From positions 1-11,126 of the forward strand of contig JAGOCT010000027.1 of the NCBI GenBank assembly GCA_017998585.1: a stretch of DNA of 11,126 nucleotides, read 5' to 3'. Shown in pieces: positions 1 through 6,808 of the stretch. The position numbers and the translations under genes are program-made. Below the pieces are notes generated by a model, which was not told the origin of the DNA, made no database searches, and was given only the letters and a program-made list of their open reading frames with translations. The DNA is from Candidatus Cloacimonadota bacterium. GTDB taxonomy: Bacteria; Cloacimonadota; Cloacimonadia; Cloacimonadales; WRIO01. Within the stretch, counting starts at the first letter, position 1. The number at the start of each line of letters is the position of its first letter.

Positions 1-947
1 CCACAATGTCCGGTAATTTTTTTTGTTATACCTGCTTCTTTGCATAACCTGGCAACATTTCGTCTCCATATCTCGTAAGAGGCTAAATTAAAGACTTTAT
101 CAGACTTTTTTTTGTTTATTGATTTCTGGTACTCTATAATGTTTAAGGCTTCTTTATGGAGTTTGATTTTCAATTGTTCTTGGGTCTTTTCTTGTAAGAG
201 TTCCAGATAACCATTGACTACAGAACTAAATTTTAGGTTAAATATATCAACAAATCTTAATCCAGTAAAACAAGTAAAAATAAACGCATTTTTATATTCA
301 ATGTTCTTGTAATCATATTCTTGAATTAAATTTAATTCATCAATTGTTAGAAATTCTCTTTTTGCTAATTTTTGTTTTATCGAATATGATCGTAAAAAAG
401 GCATATCAGGAATTAACTCGTCTTCTATTGCTTTATACAATACTTGTTTGAATTTCCCTACATAATAGAATGCTGAGTTTTCACAAACCGTTGACATATA
501 GTTAGCAAAGTCAATACAAAATTTTTTATCAATCATTGCAAGGGTTATCAGATCTCCTTTGAAATTCTTTATATGTGTTTTAAGAGACCTAAAAATTTTT
601 GCAGAGTTGTTTTTTCTATACTGGTTGTGTAAAACTTCCAGATAATCAGAAATAAATATTCTCTCAGCATCATTTTTGAAAATTCCGGATCCTGTATCTG
701 CTTTTCGTTCAAACTCTTCTCTATATTCCATAGCCATTTTAATTTTATTAAGATCATCTTTTCTTGATTCTTTGGTTCCTTGAATTGTTATTCCAATTCT
801 TTTTGTTTGTTGTTTTGAAATACCATTTATCATTTTACGATAATTTAAATACAAAAAAACTCCACCATTTTCATCTTTCTTGTAATTGATTTTTATTTTT
901 GAATTATCATTTATGATTTTTGAGAGTACATCTTTCAAATAATCCAT
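1..947 (-). CDS. Tyrosine recombinase (phage-type integrase), C-terminus cut by window edge
   Basis: This enzyme would catalyse site-specific integration and excision of the mobile element whose border lies just upstream. The frame is open from ATG at 945-947 to the left edge, giving 315 codons. Residues about 10-60 resemble the N-terminal arm-binding domain of Bacteroidota integrases (pattern YLNYRKMINGISKQ..RIGI). Residues about 95-180 form the helical SAM-like core-binding domain. The catalytic domain starts near 195. The box I arginine is R231 in TGLRFVDI. The beta-hairpin lysine is probably K254 in LQEKTQEQLKIKL. H314 of the HxxR box is the second-last complete codon; its arginine and the nucleophilic tyrosine lie outside the window. 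A GAGGTT ribosome site precedes the ATG. No internal stop or frameshift is seen, so it looks intact rather than decayed. It reads away from the attachment site at 1121-1150 into the element. Family assignment is firm; element type is unknown. Confidence 0.9.
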   Translation of the reverse strand, partial: MDYLKDVLSKIINDNSKIKINYKKDENGGVFLYLNYRKMINGISKQQTKRIGITIQGTKESRKDDLNKIKMAMEYREEFERKADTGSGIFKNDAERIFISDYLEVLHNQYRKNNSAKIFRSLKTHIKNFKGDLITLAMIDKKFCIDFANYMSTVCENSAFYYVGKFKQVLYKAIEDELIPDMPFLRSYSIKQKLAKREFLTIDELNLIQEYDYKNIEYKNAFIFTCFTGLRFVDIFNLKFSSVVNGYLELLQEKTQEQLKIKLHKEALNIIEYQKSINKKKSDKVFNLASYEIWRRNVARLCKEAGITKKITGHC

Positions 948-976
948 TTTTAACCTCACTATATAAAAAATGACGA

Positions 977-995
977 CCACAAAAACAGCCACAAA
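977..995. repeat. Direct repeat CCACAAA x2 upstream of the integrase
   Basis: CCACAAA occurs at 977-983 and again at 989-995, with starts 12 bp apart (about one helical turn). On the minus strand this is TTTGTGG twice, 30-50 bp upstream of the integrase start. The position suits a binding site for a small DNA-bending protein or excisionase, or for integrase autoregulation. The role is inferred from position only. Confidence 0.4.
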
Positions 996-1006
996 TTAAC
1001 ATAATA

Positions 1007-1090
1007 AAATGTAGTTATATGTTACTAAATGCAGTTTTATGATTACAGTTAACTGTATTATTTGCAGTCAAATGTCATTAAATGTAATTA
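1007..1090. repeat. Cluster of AAATG-type direct repeats and a palindrome between integrase and attachment site
   Basis: Two near-identical units of about 20 bp follow each other: one starts AAATGTAGTT at 1007, the other AAATGCAGTT at 1027, and both run on to a TATG...TTAC end. A perfect 12-bp palindrome ACAGTTAACTGT sits at 1045-1056, containing AGTT in both orientations. Two tandem 10-mers, AATGTCATTA and AATGTAATTA, follow at 1071-1090 and differ at one base. Such arrays beside an integrase and an attachment site are typical of arm-type integrase sites or excisionase sites. The repeats are seen directly; the function is inferred. Confidence 0.55.
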
Positions 1091-1120
1091 TAAGTAAAAA
1101 TGTCAAGTTATAAAATCAGC

Positions 1121-1150
1121 TTTAGAGTTCGAATCTCTACATCTCCGCCA
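1121..1150 (+). other. attR-like attachment site: 3' end of a tRNA gene (T-arm, acceptor strand, CCA)
   Basis: The stretch holds a 5-bp T-stem (TAGAG / CTCTA) around the loop TTCGAAT, then acceptor strand CATCTCC, discriminator G and encoded CCA at 1148-1150. It is followed by eight T. No D-arm, anticodon arm or matching 5' acceptor strand (GGAGATG expected) is present in the preceding 100 bp, so this is a 3' fragment and not a gene. Duplicated tRNA 3' ends are the usual scar of tyrosine-recombinase elements that integrate in tRNA genes, and an integrase lies 174 bp away. The T-arm sequence and the G discriminator fit tRNA-Ser best; tRNA-Asp is possible. The element lies to the left, and the original chromosome starts right of about 1151. 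Confidence 0.8.
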
Positions 1151-1158
1151 TTTTTTTT

Positions 1159-1268
1159 ATAAGCCTCTAAAATACAACAAATTATCCAAATATCATTATG
1201 CATGAGTTTTGTTTTGTATCAAAATATGTGTACAAAATGTCAGATATTGAGTCTATTCTCTCCAAATC
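1159..1268. other. Intergenic chromosomal flank without a recognisable gene
   Basis: AT-rich spacer between the tRNA fragment with its T-run and the terminator of the minus-strand operon. It is part of the 383-bp gene-free stretch 948-1330. The only structure seen is a weak inverted repeat, TTTTGTA at 1212-1218 and TACAAAA at 1231-1237. I see no convincing small gene or RNA. Confidence 0.5.
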
Positions 1269-1309
1269 AAAAAAGTGAAGCACCTCAATTCAAGGAATAC
1301 TTCACTTTT
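1269..1309 (-). terminator. Rho-independent terminator of the kdsD/dehydrogenase operon
   Basis: A 10-bp inverted repeat, AAAAGTGAAG (1271-1280) and CTTCACTTTT (1300-1309), encloses a 19-nt loop that can fold further through CCT/AGG. Read on the minus strand, the stem ends in six U and lies 21 bp after the dehydrogenase stop codon. The T-run on the other strand means it may also stop transcripts coming from the tRNA side. Confidence 0.65.
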
Positions 1310-1330
1310 AGAAATCCTGTATATAGTTAC

Positions 1331-2368
1331 TTAAACTTGTTTAAAAGGCAGGGCAATCTTTTTGCCTGTCTTTGCTGATTCATACATCGCAAGAATCATT
1401 TCAAGCGATTTTCTGCCATCCCTGCCGTCAGTTTTAGGTTCCGCTTTACCCTGCAGCACTTCAACTACATTACTTAAGAATCCTGTATGTCCAAATCCAT
1501 ACACACTACTTGGCATTGTGCTGGAATCAGTTAAATAACGATCATCATCATCATAATCTTTAAACTCCCAGTGTTCTATTTTATTGACTGCTATGCCACC
1601 AATTTTGACTGTACCAAATTCACCCATGACAGTGATAGATCCTTCTAAATTGCGTGGATAAGTGTTCATTGTTACTTCAACTGTCCCCAGTGCACCATTT
1701 CTGAAGCGAATCAATCCGCTTCCTATATCTTCTACCTCAATCTGATGATTCAGTGTTGCTGTCATGGACATGACTGAATCTACCGGACCAATCAGCCAGT
1801 AAAGTAAATCAAAATAATGTGAAGCCTGGTTTAAAAAAGCACCTCCGTCAAACTCCCAGGTGCCTCTCCATTTTGCTAAATCATAGTAAGATTGGGGTCT
1901 TGACCATCTGACTGTCGCATTTGCACTAAAAATCCTACCAAAGCGGCCTTTATCGATTGCCTTTTTTAGTAATTGTATGGAGGGATTTAAACGATTTTGC
2001 TTAACAACAAAAAGGTGTACCTGGTAATTATCACATGCTTTTATTAGTGAATCTGCCTGATTAAGGTTGATAGACATAGGCTTTTCAGTGATCACGTGAA
2101 TTCCCCTTTTAGCAGCTTCAATGCCCATTTCTGCATGTAATCCGCTTGGACTGGTGATTAGCACTGCATCAGGCTGAGTCTCGTCAAGCATTATTCTATA
2201 GTCTGTATAGTGCTTGTCTATTTTATATTTCTTTGCAGCTTCAAGCGCTCTTTCTTCAATAATATCACAACAGGCAATTATTTCAGCATCAGGAATTTGA
2301 GACACAGCTTCAAAATGTCTTTCGGATATTCTGCCACAACCGATAAGGGCAAACTTTATCAGATTCAT
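1331..2368 (-). CDS. Gfo/Idh/MocA-family NAD-dependent dehydrogenase, WlbA/WbpB-like (nucleotide-sugar 3-dehydrogenase)
   Basis: Cytoplasmic oxidoreductase of 345 residues, normal for the family. The N-terminal Rossmann fold has the GCGRIS dinucleotide loop at 10-15. The family signature EKP is at 95-97, with K96 the expected catalytic lysine. The C-terminal domain carries WRGTWEFDGGAFLNQASHY around 167-185 with H184 as the likely general acid/base. The run VVKQNR at 121-126, the WEFDGGAF..QASHY..LLYWLIGP block and the NLEGSI block match, from memory, WlbA/WbpB-type UDP-N-acetyl-glucosaminuronate 3-dehydrogenases, which open the path to 2,3-diamino sugars of surface polysaccharide. A GnnA-like role (UDP-GlcNAc 3-oxidation for lipid A) is an alternative. 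The required aminotransferase is not in the window. It follows kdsD by 55 bp and starts after AAGGAGTATAA. The family is sure; the exact substrate is inferred. Confidence 0.85.
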   Translation of the reverse strand: MNLIKFALIGCGRISERHFEAVSQIPDAEIIACCDIIEERALEAAKKYKIDKHYTDYRIMLDETQPDAVLITSPSGLHAEMGIEAAKRGIHVITEKPMSINLNQADSLIKACDNYQVHLFVVKQNRLNPSIQLLKKAIDKGRFGRIFSANATVRWSRPQSYYDLAKWRGTWEFDGGAFLNQASHYFDLLYWLIGPVDSVMSMTATLNHQIEVEDIGSGLIRFRNGALGTVEVTMNTYPRNLEGSITVMGEFGTVKIGGIAVNKIEHWEFKDYDDDDRYLTDSSTMPSSVYGFGHTGFLSNVVEVLQGKAEPKTDGRDGRKSLEMILAMYESAKTGKKIALPFKQV

Positions 2369-2382
2369 TTATACTCCTTTTC

Positions 2383-2399
2383 TACAAGACAGGCTTGTA
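2383..2399 (-). other. Small intercistronic hairpin between kdsD and the dehydrogenase
   Basis: TACAAG (2383-2388) and CTTGTA (2394-2399) form a 6-bp stem with a 5-nt loop, just before the AAGGAG ribosome site of the dehydrogenase. No U-run follows, so it is not a terminator. It could affect mRNA stability or local translation. Only the inverted repeat is seen. Confidence 0.35.
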
Positions 2400-2423
2400 T
2401 CTGTTTACTTCTCTATCAATCTG

Positions 2424-3389
2424 TTAACTGACTACACCAGAACGAATTAAGTCATGCATATGCAAGAGACCAACTGGCCTGTCATTATCATCAACAACAG
2501 GCAACATGGTAATTTTAAACTTTTCCATTAGATTTAAAGCTTCTACTGCCAGTGCATTGGGCTTCATACGTTTTGGATTTTTGGTCATACAACTTTCAAC
2601 AGTTATGTTCAAATCGATGTTTCCCCGAGTTAAAAAACGACGTAAATCTCCATCTGTAATAATACCGGTTAACTGATTGTCATGATTAACAACATTCGCA
2701 CAACCAAGTCCTTTTGATGTCATTAACATAATGGTTGAGCTCATCGTTTCAGTGTTTTGAATTACAGGATTGTCATTACCTGAATGCATAAGGTCTGACA
2801 CTTTTAACAGTAATTTTTTCCCGATCGTGCCACCAGGATGAAATAAAGCAAAATCATTTACTTTAAAATTTCTTTTTTCCAAAAGGGCAACTGAAAGCGC
2901 ATCTCCAAGACTTAACTGAACCGTAGTGCTACAAGTTGGTACAAGATTAAATGGTTCATAGCCATCCGGTACTGCACTGTCCAGAACGATATCTGCATTC
3001 TGAGCCAATCCGGAACCAATATTGCCTGTAATGGCAATCAGTGGAATTTCCATAAACTTGATATAGGGTATCACTGCCAGCATTTCTTGTGTGTTACCAC
3101 TTTGCGAAATGGCAATGACGACATCATTTTTTTGAAGCATTCCGAGGTCACCATGAATACCTTCCGCAGGATGTAAAAAAATAGAAGTTGTACCGGTTGA
3201 AGCTAAAGTAGCAGATATTTTTCTGGCTATAATACCAGATTTACCCATACCAATGGCAACTACTTTTCCTGAGCAATTTAGAATTAACTCTACAGCTTTT
3301 TCAAAATTTTCGTTAATTTTTTCTGCTGCTTTTAATATTGAATCGGCTTCCAGATACAATTGTTGTTTTACAAATTCTTTAATGTTCAT
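2424..3389 (-). CDS. kdsD: D-arabinose 5-phosphate isomerase (KdsD/KpsF/GutQ family)
   Basis: Interconverts D-ribulose 5-phosphate and D-arabinose 5-phosphate, the first committed step of Kdo synthesis for LPS or capsule, in the cytoplasm. At 321 residues it has the standard length. The N-terminal SIS domain (about 35-185) contains GMGKSG at 47-52 (K50), the phosphate-binding SQSGNTQE at 95-102 (E102), YEPFNLVPTCSTT at 144-156 (E145) and FHPGG at 183-187 (H184). These match the K, E, E and H positions of the characterised enzyme. Two CBS domains follow, about 198-260 and 264-321. A terminator separates it from thrS upstream, so it probably has its own promoter near 3430-3458, and it is cotranscribed with the dehydrogenase downstream. 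KpsF and GutQ paralogues cannot be separated from KdsD by sequence alone; no capsule or glucitol genes are nearby. Confidence 0.93.
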   Translation of the reverse strand: MNIKEFVKQQLYLEADSILKAAEKINENFEKAVELILNCSGKVVAIGMGKSGIIARKISATLASTGTTSIFLHPAEGIHGDLGMLQKNDVVIAISQSGNTQEMLAVIPYIKFMEIPLIAITGNIGSGLAQNADIVLDSAVPDGYEPFNLVPTCSTTVQLSLGDALSVALLEKRNFKVNDFALFHPGGTIGKKLLLKVSDLMHSGNDNPVIQNTETMSSTIMLMTSKGLGCANVVNHDNQLTGIITDGDLRRFLTRGNIDLNITVESCMTKNPKRMKPNALAVEALNLMEKFKITMLPVVDDNDRPVGLLHMHDLIRSGVVS

Positions 3390-3429
3390 TTAGATCGTCC
3401 ATTCCATAAGTCATTCTGAATAAGCGATT

Positions 3430-3458
3430 ATTATAAATCACTATCAGAGTGTAATATA
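3430..3458 (-). promoter_or_regulatory. Candidate sigma70-like promoter of kdsD
   Basis: On the minus strand TATAAT is found at 3430-3435, with a weak -35 (TATATT) at 3453-3458 and a 17-bp spacer. The start codon lies about 40 bp downstream. A promoter is expected because a strong terminator isolates kdsD from thrS. The -35 match is poor. Confidence 0.4.
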
Positions 3459-3482
3459 AAAAGGCGGAGACCAGCTCCGCCT
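3457..3482 (-). terminator. Rho-independent terminator after thrS
   Basis: A perfect 8-bp GC-rich stem, AGGCGGAG (3462-3469) and CTCCGCCT (3475-3482), has a 5-nt loop and five A at 3458-3462, which read as U on the minus strand. It starts 8 bp after the thrS stop codon. It is the clearest terminator in the window. Confidence 0.9.
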
Positions 3483-3490
3483 AAAGTACT

Positions 3491-5416
3491 TTATTTTTGA
3501 TGAGGATTTACACTCTCAATGTCTTTTTTAATCAAGTCAATGACTGCATTGATTTCCTGAGAACCTAAGTCTCCCTGAGTATGTTTTCTCAAAGAAACAG
3601 TGTTTGTATCTTCCTCTTTTTCTCCGATTACAAGAATATAAGGAATTTTTTTCATTTCAGCTTCTCTGATTTTATAACCGATTTTTTCACTGCGATTATC
3701 AAATTCCATTCTAATGTTATGTTCAAGGAAACGTTTTTGGATACGTCTTGCATAGTGTTCGTAATTTTCTGAAATCGTTAGAATAATACCTTGAACAGGA
3801 CATAACCAGGTTGGGAAATTACCAGCATAATGCTCTATCAAGGTACCAAAGAATCTTTCAATTGAGCCCAGTAATGCTCTGTGAACCATGAAAGGTCTGT
3901 GAGTCTGATTGTCAGAGCCAACGTACTCCATATTAAAACGGGTTGGCAGATTAAAGTCAAACTGAATGGTACTGCACTGCCATGAACGACCAAGCGCATC
4001 TTTAATCTTAATATCAATTTTAGGGCCATAGAACGCACCACCACCCTGATCCACATCATAAGCCAGATTCAGTTTATGAAGTGCATTTTCAAGTGCATGG
4101 GTTGCTTTTTCCCAGTCTTCTGTTTCTCCTACTGATTTTTCAGGTTTTGTTGACAGATAAATCTGGAAATCTTTGAAACCAAAGTCATTTAACATTGAAA
4201 TTGAAAATTCTACAGTTTTTTCGATTTCTTCCATTAGCTGTTCAGAAGTACAGATAATATGTGCATCATCTTGTGTAAAGCCTCTGACACGCATTAATCC
4301 ATGTAAAACACCAGAGCGTTCGTAACGATATACTGTACCTAATTCGCAGTATTTAAGTGGCAGTTCTTTGTAGCTTCTTTTTTGAGATTTATAGATGGCA
4401 ATATGAAATGGGCAGTTCATTGGTTTGATATAATAATCCTGTTCATCAACGACCATTGGCGCATACATGGAATCACTGTAAAATCCAAGGTGACCAGAAG
4501 TATTCCAGAGTTCTGCACGTCCGATATGAGGTGTGTTGACCAGACTGTAACCTGATTTGATATGTCTTGATTTCCAGTGGGATTCTATTAAATGTCTCAT
4601 CATCGCGCCATTAGGATGCCACAAGACAAGTCCTGCACCGATTTCATCGGAAATAGAAAACAAATCAAGGTCTTTCGCAATCTTTCTATGGTCTCTTTTT
4701 TTCGCTTCTTCAAGTTTATTCATGTATTCGGTCAATTCTTTTTTGGAAGGGAAACTGATACCATAGATTCGTTTGAGCATCTTGTTTTTCTCATCTCCAC
4801 GCCAGTAAGCGCCTGATGTTTTTAACAATTTAAAGGCTTTTAGCTTACCTGTATTGATTACATGAGGTCCACGGCACAAATCTGTAAATGATCCTTGAGT
4901 GTACATTGAAATAGTTTGATCTTCAGGGATTTCATTGAGAATCTCTACCTTATAAGTTTCACCCATGTTGTTGAAAATATTGATGGCTTCTTCACGTGAG
5001 ACAATTTTACGGGTATAAACCAGCTCTTTCTTCGCTAAATCATACATTTTCTTCTCGATTTTTTCCAGTTCTTCGTCAGAAAATGCCTCTTCTCTGTCAA
5101 AATCATAGTAAAAGCCATTTTCAATTGCAGGTCCTATGGTAACTTTAACTTTTGGATAAAGTTCTTTAACTGCCTGAGCCATTAAATGAGAAGTACTATG
5201 CCAGAACACTTCTTTACCTTTTTCAGTGTCAAATGTATGAAGGATTATTTCTCCATCTTCAGTTAATTTTTCATTGTAATCGATCATTTTGCCGTTAAAT
5301 TCAGCAGCAACTACTTTCAGAGCCAGATTATGGCTTATTCCTTCTGCAATTTCTTCAGGGCTAATCCCTTCGGGGAATTCCTTTATGCTTTTATCAGGAA
5401 ATGTTACTTTAATCAT
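3491..5416 (-). CDS. thrS: Threonyl-tRNA synthetase
   Basis: Charges tRNA-Thr with threonine and edits mischarged serine. At 641 residues it is full length. Domains in order: TGS (1-61), editing domain (about 65-225) with H73-x3-H77 and C181 in DLCRGPH, class II catalytic core (about 245-535) and anticodon-binding domain (about 540-641). The zinc ligands are C335 in KPMNCPFH, H386 in TQDDAH and H512 in RPFMVHRAL. Motif 2 is around RYERSG (364-369), and motif 3 includes the helix after H512. The start has a strong AGGAG that overlaps the TAG stop of the solute-binding gene upstream (TAGGAG), so translation is probably coupled. No T-box leader is seen, and the usual infC-rpmI-rplT neighbours are absent. 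A terminator follows directly. Confidence 0.98.
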   Translation of the reverse strand: MIKVTFPDKSIKEFPEGISPEEIAEGISHNLALKVVAAEFNGKMIDYNEKLTEDGEIILHTFDTEKGKEVFWHSTSHLMAQAVKELYPKVKVTIGPAIENGFYYDFDREEAFSDEELEKIEKKMYDLAKKELVYTRKIVSREEAINIFNNMGETYKVEILNEIPEDQTISMYTQGSFTDLCRGPHVINTGKLKAFKLLKTSGAYWRGDEKNKMLKRIYGISFPSKKELTEYMNKLEEAKKRDHRKIAKDLDLFSISDEIGAGLVLWHPNGAMMRHLIESHWKSRHIKSGYSLVNTPHIGRAELWNTSGHLGFYSDSMYAPMVVDEQDYYIKPMNCPFHIAIYKSQKRSYKELPLKYCELGTVYRYERSGVLHGLMRVRGFTQDDAHIICTSEQLMEEIEKTVEFSISMLNDFGFKDFQIYLSTKPEKSVGETEDWEKATHALENALHKLNLAYDVDQGGGAFYGPKIDIKIKDALGRSWQCSTIQFDFNLPTRFNMEYVGSDNQTHRPFMVHRALLGSIERFFGTLIEHYAGNFPTWLCPVQGIILTISENYEHYARRIQKRFLEHNIRMEFDNRSEKIGYKIREAEMKKIPYILVIGEKEEDTNTVSLRKHTQGDLGSQEINAVIDLIKKDIESVNPHQK

Positions 5417-5424
5417 AAAAACTC

Positions 5425-6714
5425 CTATTTATTCTTTTTTTTAATATCTTCGTTTAATTTTTTAGCGGCTGTATCCAATGCTTGTTTAGCCTGGAGTGTA
5501 TTTCGAAAAACTTTTTCAATGACCTGTTCCTCAATGTATTTACGTAGTTCAAACCATTCAGGAATCTGAGGTTCATATTCTGCACTTTCCAGCTGAGCAT
5601 ATACTTCAGCCAGACCTTTATTTTCAGCAAGCATAGCCTGTATATTTGCTTCTTGCATGGCACTTTTACGGATAGGCATATAATACGTCATTTCTGAAAA
5701 TCTTGCTGTCTGTTTCGTATCGGTAAACCATTTGATAAACTCCCATGCAGCATCTTCCTTTTTCTTGTCTTTTGATTTAAAAATGGCGACATTAGTTCCA
5801 CTGACGATTGATTTATTGTTTTTGTAAACAGGTATAGCTGATACGCCTAGATTGAAGGGAATGCCTGATTCTTGCATATAAGCGTAAGAAACACTGGAAC
5901 TTTCCAGCATTGCTACTTTGCCAGATAAAAAGTCATTCTGACCTTCGTAACCAGTTGACAAATAGACTGTTTTATCCTGATTAAGAAGGGTTGACATAAA
6001 ATTAATGGCTTCAATACCTTCAGGACTGTTAAACATAGCAGTAGTGTAATCCTCATTCATTATTCTTCCACCTGCTTGTAAAAGCAAGTTTTCAAATTGC
6101 CATGCACTAATGGCAAAAGTAGAACCGTAGATATCATAGGTTCCATCATTGTTATTATCCTGGCTTAAGCGTTTTGCATATTGTCTGAAATCATTCCATG
6201 TTACAGGTGCTTTCTCATGATCAAGACCAGCACGATAAAAGGCATCTTTATTATAGAAAAGAACTCTAAGTGATTTATTGAAAGGAAAAGACCAAATCTT
6301 TCCATTAATTGTATTGCTTTTGATAAAAACAGGGTAAAAGTCATCCATTTGAACTTTAAAAGTGGGGTCACTATTGATAAAATCATCCATCGGCACTAAC
6401 ACGTCACCCTCAATAAAATTCGCTGTCCAGGATTCAAAAACCTGTGCCAGTTCAGGTTGATTATCAGCCTGAAGAGATGCCATCAGTTTTTGAGATAAAG
6501 CCTGATAATTCCCCATAGAAATCACACGAACATAAATATCCTCGTGAGTTCTGTTAAACTCATCCACTAATTGAGTTAACGCATCACCCAGAGGACCTCC
6601 TAAAGCATGCCAGAATTTTATTTCAATTTTATCATGAGTCACTTTATTATGATTCGTGCAAGATAGCAAAAGCATAAGTGCTAAAAGACTGATAATGTAT
6701 TTCATAATTCTCAT
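5425..6714 (-). CDS. ABC transporter solute-binding lipoprotein, family 1 (UgpB/MalE-like)
   Basis: Likely binds a sugar or glycerol-phosphate type ligand in the periplasm for an ABC importer. Its 429 residues fit the family. A lipoprotein signal spans 1-18 with lipobox LLSC and C19 as the lipidated residue. The mature start FWHALGGPLGDALTQLVDEF (34-53) is typical of UgpB-like proteins, as are GNYQAL, the SFPFNKS..VLFYNKDAF stretch and WEFIKWFTD near 333-341. The tail is lysine-rich and polar. The start at 6714 is preferred because GAGG lies 6 nt before it; M4 is an alternative. No permease or ATPase gene is in the window, so it is an orphan or its partners are elsewhere. It is 8 bp upstream of thrS and has a good promoter candidate. 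The ligand cannot be told. Confidence 0.9.
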   Translation of the reverse strand: MRIMKYIISLLALMLLLSCTNHNKVTHDKIEIKFWHALGGPLGDALTQLVDEFNRTHEDIYVRVISMGNYQALSQKLMASLQADNQPELAQVFESWTANFIEGDVLVPMDDFINSDPTFKVQMDDFYPVFIKSNTINGKIWSFPFNKSLRVLFYNKDAFYRAGLDHEKAPVTWNDFRQYAKRLSQDNNNDGTYDIYGSTFAISAWQFENLLLQAGGRIMNEDYTTAMFNSPEGIEAINFMSTLLNQDKTVYLSTGYEGQNDFLSGKVAMLESSSVSYAYMQESGIPFNLGVSAIPVYKNNKSIVSGTNVAIFKSKDKKKEDAAWEFIKWFTDTKQTARFSEMTYYMPIRKSAMQEANIQAMLAENKGLAEVYAQLESAEYEPQIPEWFELRKYIEEQVIEKVFRNTLQAKQALDTAAKKLNEDIKKKNK

Positions 6715-6742
6715 TTTCTACCTCAATTGTCATATTTAGTTT

Positions 6743-6771
6743 TTTATAAGCCTTTAGTGTAAAAAAAGCAA
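6743..6771 (-). promoter_or_regulatory. Candidate promoter of the solute-binding protein-thrS unit
   Basis: On the minus strand the -35 TTGCTT lies at 6766-6771 and the -10 TATAAA at 6743-6748, separated by exactly 17 bp. The start codon is 29 bp after the -10 box, leaving a short leader. A second -35-like TTGACT lies further upstream but lacks a good partner. Confidence 0.55.
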
Positions 6772-6808
6772 AGTGAGTTTATAAGTCAATATATTTTTTC
6801 CTCATGTT

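Noticed and set aside
569..757. A 62-codon minus-strand frame inside the integrase region
   Set aside because: It is a shifted-frame shadow of the integrase gene, whose own frame is open throughout with catalytic motifs.
1040..1150. A complete tRNA gene ending at 1150
   Set aside because: No anticodon or D-arm and no 5' strand pairing with CATCTCC could be found in the 100 bases before the T-arm.
1212..1237. Inverted repeat TTTTGTA / TACAAAA as a terminator or operator
   Set aside because: Seven AT-rich pairs with a 12-nt loop, no U-run and no nearby gene needing it; expected by chance in such AT-rich DNA.
5417..5460. T-box or other leader control in front of thrS
   Set aside because: Only 8 bp separate thrS from the upstream gene, leaving no room for a leader.
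3581..5569. Several open frames of 60-80 codons on the plus strand opposite thrS and its neighbour
   Set aside because: They are antisense to well-supported genes, have no family resemblance and no convincing ribosome sites.
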